A DNA stretch of 64,000 nucleotides from Solea solea. Taxonomy: Eukaryota; Chordata; Actinopteri; Pleuronectiformes; Soleidae. The position numbers were made by a program, and so were the translations under genes. Location of the stretch: assembly GCF_958295425.1 (NCBI RefSeq), contig NC_081154.1:1674001-1738000 (forward strand), in the 5' to 3' direction. This document shows positions 23,395-33,891 of this stretch, piece by piece (the first letter of the stretch is position 1; each line of letters starts with the position of its first letter). Below the pieces are notes generated by a model that saw only the letters and a program-made list of their open reading frames with translations, was not told where the DNA came from and searched no databases.

Positions 23395-24597
23395 TGTCTC
23401 TGTGACGTTGATCTCCCTCACCCTCCATTTTGGGTGAGAGCAGATTAGTCAGAAAAACCACCAGCTGCTGTGGAATGGGTTGACATCGTGCAGCGCTGTA
23501 ATGCAGTTATGTAAATGTGACCATTGAGGAGTGGAAGTGTTTTTACGTCTGGTTAAAAACACAGTTTCTCTCCACTGAGTCTCCACTGATCTGTTGATGA
23601 GTGCGTTGGTGTTGACAACATAATTTATAACGTGGCAACTTGTGATTACTGACACACACACACACACACACAACATATGTCGTGTTTTCTTGGTCGCTCT
23701 ACGACTTATTACGATATATTAATGACACAAATGCTCCCTCATGCACTCATGAATCAGTGGGACAAGGACGCTCAATCAAACCCCGAACAACATCAGGTCC
23801 AAGCCGAAGCTGCCCTTGTTTGTGCAACATTTGGGGGAGAAAATCTATTCTGTCTATTGTGGTGTTGCCTCTAAAGTCTGTGTAGTATGTAGAGCGACAG
23901 CTAAGGGAGAGGCGCTTACTTGGCTCCGGTTCACAGTCACTGGCCTCCAGATTAACATTGTTTAACTCGTCACAGCTCAACTGCTCAACAATCGTACAAT
24001 AACACGCAGCAGACGCTGGTAAGCAGTTGCTGTGGAAATGAAGCAGAACCAAATGTCCTTCTATCTCTCTCTGTCTCAGTCTCTCTCTTCATAGCTTATT
24101 CTCTGACTCCTTTTAATTGTTCAGTGGAATACTGTATCATAATGTTGCTGACAGGATTTGTTCATAACTTTCCAAGGAAACAAACAGAGAACCTCGTATC
24201 AAGGTACTGCCAGCTTTCTAATTTCTACTTAATCACTTTTTTATGACCTTTTTGAAGCCACTTAAAGTGGAATTTGATGCCAACTGCACTATAACAGATT
24301 GAATGGTACAAATAAGGATCAGATTGGATTTTAAAACCAAAAGTGCGATTTCTCAAGACTAAATAATTACGTTACAGAGAATGTTCATTAAAATGTGTTC
24401 TGTCCCTATTTTTAAAATAAAATAAATAAATATTATTTACCAAGCAATGTTACACGACAGACCAATATTTGAAGATTTTATAGAAGCCCCAACATGCAAA
24501 TATCAAGGTTTATTTCAGATATAAAGGGGCATTTTGCTCCAGATAATGTCCTACTCTGGTAGCTTGACCATGTTTATCTTTATTTATTCTCTTTCAG
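23395..24597. other. Region just upstream of the tex2 coding exon
   Basis: Contains an (AC)n run at about 23651-23672 and no recognised coding sequence. It ends in the splice acceptor 'tttattctctttcag' at 24597, so it is probably intronic. Confidence 0.5.
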
Positions 24598-24638
24598 TGA
24601 CTTGTAGGTGCCACGGCTGTGCGATGTAAAGTGGAAAA
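24598..24638 (+). promoter_or_regulatory. 5' UTR end of tex2 with a minimal ATG-TAA uORF
   Basis: After the acceptor at 24597, the 41-base leader contains ATG at 24624-24626 directly followed by TAA at 24627-24629. This start-stop uORF ends 9 bases before the main ATG at 24639. Confidence 0.6.
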
Positions 24639-27600
24639 ATGGCACATAATGGAAAAAATGGGGAGAAAGGAAGTGAGGATAAAGAAGGCAAGGATGAACC
24701 ACACAAACTCTCCGCAGATGGTGGCTCCTATTTGGCGACCAGAAGGCATCTACCTCGAGGGATTGTGATCCAGCTGACTGGGACAGAGGGAGAATGGGAC
24801 AGCTTAGATGACAGTGAGCTTATCTTCTCCCTGGACCATGATGAGGACTACCCTTCTATATCTCTCTCTAAAGAGAGGCATCTTTCTGTGGAAGATGACG
24901 GACGGTTGCAGTCGCAGTCTTTCCATGTCCCTTTGTCTCCATCCTCGCCAGACTCTTTGGGGAACTGCTCTGCCACTAGACCCAGTTTCCTCTCTCCGGG
25001 CCCGTCCTCACCTACCACCCGACCTCTGTCAAGCCTGGTCAAGTCTCTCTCCACGGAATTGGAGCTCAAAGAAGGCTCCAAACTTAGACCCAAGCCCTTT
25101 CTCAACCTCGTGAAGTCGATTTCTACAGAGATTACCCACTCAGAACCTGAGGTATCGCAGTCAAAGTCAGACTCCCGCCTCAACCTACACCTATGGAAGC
25201 AGCTGACTCAACCGAAATCTCGCAGCAACGGGGACTCTCGCACTGCGCCCCCTTCTCCTAGCTCCCTCTCCCCAAGTGGAGAGGCTCTGAGGGGAGGCTT
25301 CTTCAAACTGGAACTGGAGGACACCAAGAGGAAGCTCTCGGAGGCCATGCACGAACCTCTGAGCAACATGTTCAGTAAGATCATGAGAGAGGAGAGCATA
25401 GGCAGCCCCAAACACCAGTCCAAGACGCAGTCTTGTCACCAAGTCGGCTCCAGAGGTTTGGGTCGGGAGAGCAGCACAGATACGAATCTTTCAGAGTCGC
25501 CTGTGAGGAACGTTAGAAAAACAGACTCTGAAGTGTTGCCCGTGTTTGACTGGCCTTTTCTTAAAGGTCACGGGAGAGTTCACCACAGCTCGTGTCCGGT
25601 TTATCACCAGAGACCACATCACATGGATGAAGAGCTGGAAATATGCACAGAAGGTGATGTAATGCAAGTATTTGCCACAGAGACACACAGACAGGCGAGG
25701 AGACCAGCTGCTGGCTCCCAGGTGCCGGTAGCACCATTTGAACAGATCTCACCTCCTACTCAGCAACCACGTCCTCTGCCATGCATGAGTTTATTCTGTG
25801 TGGGAGTGTTGTCTTATGGATATTTTATCCTTCCTCTCAGTCCGTATCTCTCTGGTCTGGCGCTGGGATTAGCACTGGGCTTCTTGCTCGGACTGTTCCT
25901 CGTCAGGATAGGTTCCTCCAGGTCTCGTTGTCAGGCTCCTACCGACACACGGGCCCAGACCTTGCTTGGGGAGGTGATTCCGACAAGTGGTGCTGTTCAA
26001 ACCGAGCCTGAGATCCTCAAGGTAAATAGTACCATACCTCAAAAAAGCAAACCTTCCCTTCTTCAGACACTTGCATGGAGCAGGAATCATAAAAACCTTA
26101 AAATATGTCTCAAAACCCTTTATTCAAATATGGCCTTGCACAAAGCTATAAAACAATATCTGGATTTGAGCTTGAGGGGCAAATATCAGGGGGCAAAATG
26201 GTTGACAATTATCAAGCAAAACACTTTCAAGCTATCATGTCTACTTTAGCTAGTCAGAAAAGAGAAGGAGAAAGGCCAGCTTTGAGTCATGATGAAGACC
26301 TTTCATGGCTCGTACTGTTCTCCATTGTGGAACCAACATTTACCCTGGTTTTATCTCTTTCCTTGGCCAAAGTGTTTTTAGACAAATAACTTCTGCAGCT
26401 TGAATGCAGCACATGCATCTTGCATTTTCTGTGGTGATCAAAAACTACGACCACCAAAAATGGTGCCCTGACACCAACACACAGACAAGATAATAGTCCT
26501 TGTATTAACAAATGATTTAATATTTGTTTTCTACCATATTGTAATGCAGAATGTTGCAAATGGCACCTTTTAAAGGAAGAATTTGTCACCTCGTTTTCAC
26601 CTTACATTCAGTTATTTCAGTCTCACTCCATCATAAAGACAATCATTGTCTCTGCAAGGAGTCGCTTTTTGGGTAACAAATCTGTAGGAAACCTGCCAGG
26701 CAGCCTCAAGAGACTTCAAGACAAGGTTATTATTGAGGGAGTATAAGATAACTCTATCTGAAAAAAAAGAAAGGTTTTACAACAAATTCAAATTGATCAT
26801 ATTTCTGACTGTTTTGTAATAACACTTGCAGGCTTTGACATGCAGCGCAATAGTCCATCAAAATAAATTACTTACACCTTCCACGCCAATTAACAAGAAT
26901 CTGCTCCTCGACACGTTCCATGAAAGTACACGAGGGGACAAGAATGCAATTAAAGCCTTTGATAATAATATAAAAAGTGCTGGAGATGTCGAGGTAATTA
27001 CTGTTCTTCTCCTGGCTGAGTTTGACACAGGGCAACTGCAGAGGACGGCTAAAACCCAGACACTGTCAGCTCCAGAGGCAATTAGTGGAAGATAAAAGCT
27101 GGGGAGAGCTGTAAATTGTCAGGGTACAGAGCAGCCGGTGGATGGAGAGTTGTTTTTGGGAATGAAATAGGGAGGTTTCTGTCATCGGTTCAAACTAATT
27201 CCCTTGTTTCATCATAAGCAGCTTGGCTTCAGTCTGTGACCTGCCATATTACAAACAAGCACATCTGCAGTCGCTATCATGGAAGTTGTGTAACAAGCTT
27301 TCAGCTGGCACACGGACCGTCTTCATTAAAACTTTATTCCCTCTCAAAATGGCTGCCGTGAAAAGGGTCTTTGTATGTTTCTACTCTACTCTGTGGTTAC
27401 AGTTAGCTTAGCTTAGCAAAGAGGGGGTAAACATAAGTTTATCCCATGTTTAAAATGCAATAATTAACAATTATAATTAACAAACTTGGATCTTGTTATG
27501 TAGTTACAAGGCTTTAGCTTAGATACACAATGTCAATAGATTAGCTTAGTTAAGACATTAGCATAGACCATGTTAATTAGAAAAGCAAATAATCTCATTT

Positions 27601-30600
27601 TAGTCTCATCCTATAGAGAAAATCAATGTTTTTTTGCTTGTGAGGACACTGGAGCTGCTGGTCTACTGCTGCCTCGTGTGGTAAATCTGAAAGAAGGATT
27701 TCAAATGCTGGAGTCACAAAATTACACATTTGAACTCATTAAAGAATGCACTGAATCAACAACTCCTGTGTGCTGTGATGTAAAAATCACTGATTTGTAC
27801 ATGGAGTTTGTGCAGGAGAGTGAAAACTTGACAAAACCAAACAAACTTCACTTTACAATTAGAAAGAAGGCTGTTTAACAGCAAGAACATGTGTCAGACA
27901 TATTGTCAAGATATAAAGGCTTTTCCTTCTGCACCCGATGGCAGTGAACTACTGCCCTGGCTCCCATTTGGGTTAGATTATTGAGTATTTAATCAGAAAG
28001 AAGAGGCTCAGTTTCTTTTTAAACTCACAATTACTCGATAAACTGAAACTGAAACTGAGTTAGCGGACAATTAACCTCTGTAAACACAGGATTATGTGGG
28101 ATTACATGCTTGTTAACATTGTAACCTCTCCCTTCTCTACAAACTGTTTTATAATTGTGACACATTCCAAATCCTTACCATCTGTAATTTAGAGCTTTGA
28201 GCTCTCGAGCACTGAAACATCACCTGTTTTCAGCTCTGTGTTTTTTATTACTCACTTGAAACTGTGTGTGGTGTTGATTTAAATCAGCACTTACCGTCTG
28301 TCTTTTTCAGGGCTGGATGAACGAGATACATGATTACGACCCTGAGACCTTCCATTCAGCTCAGACTCACTCTGTGTTTGCAACGTTGGAGGGTTCCCGT
28401 CTCCGACTGGACTCCCCGAGGACCAACGTCAGCCGCAGGGCCACTTACGACGAGAGAGTCCCCGAGGCCGTCTTTGTCAAGTCACGCTGCTTTCAGCTCG
28501 CAAACAGTAAAGTATGACGACTCTGTTTTATTGTTTCATTTACAGTCAATGAAAGTACATTAGAATTAGAATGGAGCGATATGCAAAAATTTTGCATATT
28601 CCGATAAAAAAACTTGAATTACTGTTATCAAGATAATGGTGACAATTATTTTGTTTCTACATCATATTTTTTACAGTTTGTAACGTAATGTAACTTTTTT
28701 GGTAGCGTAAGTAAAGAAACTTTTGACATCGTTTTGTATGTTATATATTATTATATATGTATTGTATATTGTATAGTACTGTATAGCAAATATTTTGGTA
28801 GCACAAGTATTTTTACAACATTTTTGGATTTTTTTAAAAGATTTTTGTAACACTGCCCCATTTTTTATTTTTTTTGCAACATACATGATATTTTTTAAAG
28901 GTTGTAACATGTTTTTCAACATTTGGTAACTTTTTTGTTAGCATAAGTAAAGAAAACGTTGTAAGATATTTAGTACATTTTGTGTTAGTGACATAGTTTT
29001 GTAACTTAAATTTTTTTTAATATTTTTGCTAGCATAGGTTTTTTTAAAATGTTTATTAAAATGTATACATTTTTTATGTATACAATAAAAGCTTTTTTAG
29101 TCCCATGTTTACACCAGACACTGCAATATTCTTGTAATGATTTTTTATTTTTTTTGTTTTTTTGTTTTTTGAAAACTGCTTTGGAAAACCACAAGAAAGA
29201 TATATATATAGAGAATAGTAAACTGGAAATAAATAAACAGTAATCAAATTATGAAATGTTTATTACCCATTTTTAAGTGAGATATCTGTCAGTTTAACAG
29301 TTGTGTTTGGCGACTCTTTCCTCACAGGTCTTTCTGCTTCCATCTGTGTTGGCAAATAAGAGGCTGTGGAACCCAAAATATCCCATCTGCATCCAACTGT
29401 CCGTGGCAGTGCAGGAGGACGAGGGAGACGAACCAGATGAATCTACAAGTCCAAAACAAAGCTCCCGGAAACACGTCCATGACCTCCCGACCTCTCTCTA
29501 CCTCTTCAGCCGCACGGGACGTGAGAAAGAAGAGTGGTTCCGTCACTTCCTGTTTGCGTCCGTGGACACTGAGAGGGAAAAGGAGGCGGAGGGACAGAGA
29601 CGTGACAGATGTGTGTCCAGATCGGGTAGGACAAATGTTGATAATGCATTAGAGATGAGAAGGCTTCTCTATAAGGCATCTATACGTGTGTGTGTGTGTG
29701 TGTGTGTGTGGATTATGGATTACAAGCTCTCATTCTTTGCATTTCAAAGCCGATTCCCTTAGAGGAAACACACAAATCCCACAATAGTCTGGTGACGTGG
29801 AATCAAATCTTAATCTGTCCTTTTTTTTAATCTGGTAGTGTATGGATTGACACTTCTACTTAAAGTGATAGTTCAGGTTTTTTTTTGTTGAAGTGTGGCA
29901 CCAAGATTAACTAATTTCAGCCACTTAAAGGGCCAGTTTATAACATTTAGAAGGGTTTTATTGGTAGAAAGTGAATAAATCAAGTAAATAAGTATGTTTT
30001 TGTTAGTGTGTTATTACAGTGGGATAAAAACGTTTGGTTAGGGTTAGGGTTAGGCTAACCCTTATAGTATTAAAATACAATTTATATGTATTTTAAGCAA
30101 GGGCCTTTCTTTACAGAAGCTACCATCTTGTGTTGTTGTGTTTTTACTTCCTCCATTTTGTTGCAATCTACAGTCTCACCATTAGGTGTCACTAATTCTT
30201 ACACACGGGACCTTTAAGTAAAAGTATCACCTCATAATATCTATGCCACACTCGGGTCTATGGTATCAGAAAAGTGTGTTTTCCAACTGTAAACTGAAGT
30301 TTGTAAATCGCTCACTCTCCCACACCAAAGTCCATAGAGAAAATCAGCGTTTTTAGCTCACATGGACACAGGAGCTGTTGGTCCACTGCTGCCTCGTGTG
30401 GTCAGTTTGGGTCACTGAGGTAAAACTGAGCAAAGAATTTCAAACAGAATTCAACAAAATAACTCATTTGATTTTACTGACAGAAGCAGCAGTGAATTGA
30501 CAACTCCTGTGTGCGGTGATGTAAAAATCGCTGGTTTTCTCTATGGAGTTTGGTGCGGGAGAGTGAGCGATTTACAAAGTGACACAAACTTCAGTTTCCT

Positions 30601-33600
30601 GGTGGAAAAAAAAGCTATCAAAGAACAAGATAAAGATTTAGATTTAGATTTAGCTTTTGTCAGGTTAATGTTTTGTGGCTTAAATCTGATTTTCATGTTT
30701 TCAGTGAGAGCAAAGTCCATATTTTCTTCTCCTTTCAACTTGGAAATGTAGCTTTTTCTGGCTTTGTTGAAAATAAAAGGCACTGAATGTTTTCCAGACC
30801 AACCAGGTGAGTGTTTTGTTGCTTCTGCAGGAGATCCAGCACCAGCACAGACAGGTCACATCCTAAACAACAGGAGCTCCAGCAGAGTGGACAGCAGTGA
30901 CGACGATGGCCCCTGCACGCCTCCTCCAGCCCCCTCCGTCCCTGCTCCTCACTGCACTCAGACCTCTAGCAGCACCAGGAACCTCCCGGCACCACTCGAC
31001 TACCCCAGCTACATGTCTCGTCTCCTGGCCACAGAGGACATGTCCCCACTGTCCAGTCCTGGAGGAGACAGCAGCACAGGGACGAGTCCCACCCTCAGAG
31101 CCAAGGTAAGTCACGCTTGTAGAGATGAAATTAAGGAAAACATTCCAGAGGGGGAATGTTACAGAAGCTACTACGTTTCTCCTCAGTGCACATGTCATGT
31201 AGCAGAGCATCATGGGAGGAGCCAGACCGCGTGGGCTGACGCCCTCATTGGTCGAATCTTCTGGGACTTCCTGCGGGAGAAACACTGGGCCGATGCCGTT
31301 TCACAGAAGATCCAGAAGAAGCTGAGCAAAATCAGAGTGAGCGCACGTTAATGACACATTTATGAAGAGAGGTGAATGGATGAGGAAGACAGATGACAGG
31401 TGAATGATGAGGACAGGTGAATGAATGAGGAAGACAGATGACAGGTGAATGATGAGGACAGGTGAATGAATGAGGAAGACAGATGACAGGTGAATGATGA
31501 GGACAGGTGAATGAATGAGGAAGACAGATGACAGGTGAATGATGAGGACAGGTGAATGAATGAGGAAGACAGATGACAGGTGAATGATGAGGACAGGTGA
31601 ATGAATGAGGAAGACAGATGACAGGTGAATGATGAGGACAGGTGAATGAATGAGGAAGACAGATGACAGGTGAATGATGAGGACAGGTCAATGAATGAGG
31701 AAGACAGATGACAGGTGAATGATGAGGACAGGTGAATGAATGAGGAAGACAGATGACAGGTGAATGATGAGGACAGGTGAATGAATGAGGAAGACAGGTG
31801 ACAGGTGAATGATGAGGACAGGTGAATGAATGAGGAAGACAGATGACAGGTGAATGAATGATGAGAACAGGTGAATGAATGATGAGGACAGATGAATGAA
31901 TGATGAGGACAGGTGAATTAATGACGAGGACAGGTGAATGAATGAGGAAGACAGGTGAATGAATGATGAGGACATGTGAATGAATGATGAAGACAGGTGA
32001 ATGAATGATGAGGACAGATGAATGAATGATGAGGACAGGTGAATGAATGATGAGGGCAGGTGACAGGTGAATGAAGAGGACAGGTGAATGAATGATGAAG
32101 ACAGATGAATGAATGATGAAGACAGGTGAATGAATGATGAAGACAGGTGAATGAATGATGAGGACTGGTGAATGATGAGGACAGGTGACAGATTTATGAT
32201 GAGGACAGGTGAATGATGAGGACAGATGACAGGTGAATGATGAGGACAGATGAATGATGAGGACAGGTGAATGATGAGGACAGATGACAGGTGAATGATG
32301 AGGACAGATGAATGATGAGGACAGGTGAATGATGAGGACAGATGAATGATGAAGACAGATGAATGATGAAGACAGATGACAGGTGAATGATGAGGACAGA
32401 TGAATGATGAAGACAGATGACAGGTGAATGATGAGGACAGATGAATGATGACGACAGATGACAGGTGAATGATGAGGACAGGTGAATGATGAGGACAGAT
32501 GAATGATGAAGACAGATGACAGGTGAATGATGAGGACAGGTGAATGATAAGGACAGATGAATGATGAAGACAGATGACAGGTGAATGATGAATTCTGTGG
32601 GTCTTGTTTTCTTGCAGTTGCCTTACTTCATGAACGAGTTGACTCTGACAGAGTTGGACATGGGCAGCTCGATGCCTCACATCACTGCTGCCTCCAAACC
32701 AGCGTTTAACCACAGAGGTGAGCACGGTTTGATCCTTGTGTTTTGATGCACAGAAAAGATCTGTTGATAATGATATCGACTACTTCTATAAGCAATAAAA
32801 CAGTTACATGAAAAACATAAATGTTATATATTTAAGCTGCTTGATGTGGAGAAATTGGAGGTAATCTACAAATCATGTGACTTTCCTGTTATTGTCAGTC
32901 ACACCACATGTCCAGCGTGAACTGGACCTTATTGTCGTGGAATTACCACACACACACACACGTATGGACTGTGGTCATGTGATATAAGAGCAGAGTTATG
33001 CAGAGCATCAGATCAGACGTTGTTATCCTGTTGTAATCTCTCAGAGCAGAGCGGCCATTACACCACAATCTTTGACTTTTGACATTTAGACCATATTGGC
33101 TGGTACGTGTGAGTGTGTGTGTGTGTGTACTTGTGTATTTATATCTTTGTGAGGACCAAATAATGTAAAAAAGGGTTAAAACTTGGTTGTAGGGTTAGAA
33201 TTAGGTATAAGTTAAGGGATATATTATGGTTAAGGCACTTTGTTGTGACGGTTAAGGTTAGGGTAAGGGAGTAGGGAATGAATTACATGTTTATGTGTGT
33301 GTTCTTGTATGAGTGTCTTTAAGACCTGGTTTTAGGCTTAGATTAGGTTTAGATAAAGAGTTAATTAAAGGCCGGTTAAGGGTAAGGGGCTACAGGGAAA
33401 CAATGATTAGACTCAGACTTCATTATTTTAAGAATGAAAACAGTGTACTAGCTTCAGGGATGATGCTGTGGAATCTTTGCTGTGGAATCTTTGCTGTGGC
33501 TACTAGATTACCTTCATTTCAGGTTTGCCCTGTTCAGTCCACATGTGTCAGATTTATATAATCTGTCACCATTTATTACTAATTCAATTCCCCGCCTCCA

Positions 33601-33855
33601 TAATCCTCCCAGTTAATCTGCCCTCCACAGCAGTCGGTGTCCAGATTAGGCAGCGAGTTAGTATGTGTTATTTGGGGGCGGTGGATTGACAGTGACTTGT
33701 GCTGCCCCCTGCAGGTGTGTGGGTGGAGCTGCAGCTGGTCTACACAGGCGTCCTGCAGATGACCCTGCAGACCAAGTTTAACTTGTCCAAGCTGGGGAAA
33801 GACGGCAGTCAGGAGGCGGAGCTTGGCAGCGAGACACGTAACACGCGGTCAGTGA

Positions 33856-33891
<36 letters not shown>

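Noticed and set aside
22148..23461. Open frames of 437 and 418 aa on the minus strand
   Set aside because: They overlap in different frames and are entirely made of a 22-23 bp tandem repeat without stops; no start context, splice sites or homology.
30863..31285. 140-aa minus-strand open frame
   Set aside because: Antisense to tex2 exons 4-5 and the intron between; no independent support.
31688..32725. 345-aa minus-strand open frame
   Set aside because: Product of the intron 5 minisatellite; its start overlaps tex2 exon 6 on the opposite strand.
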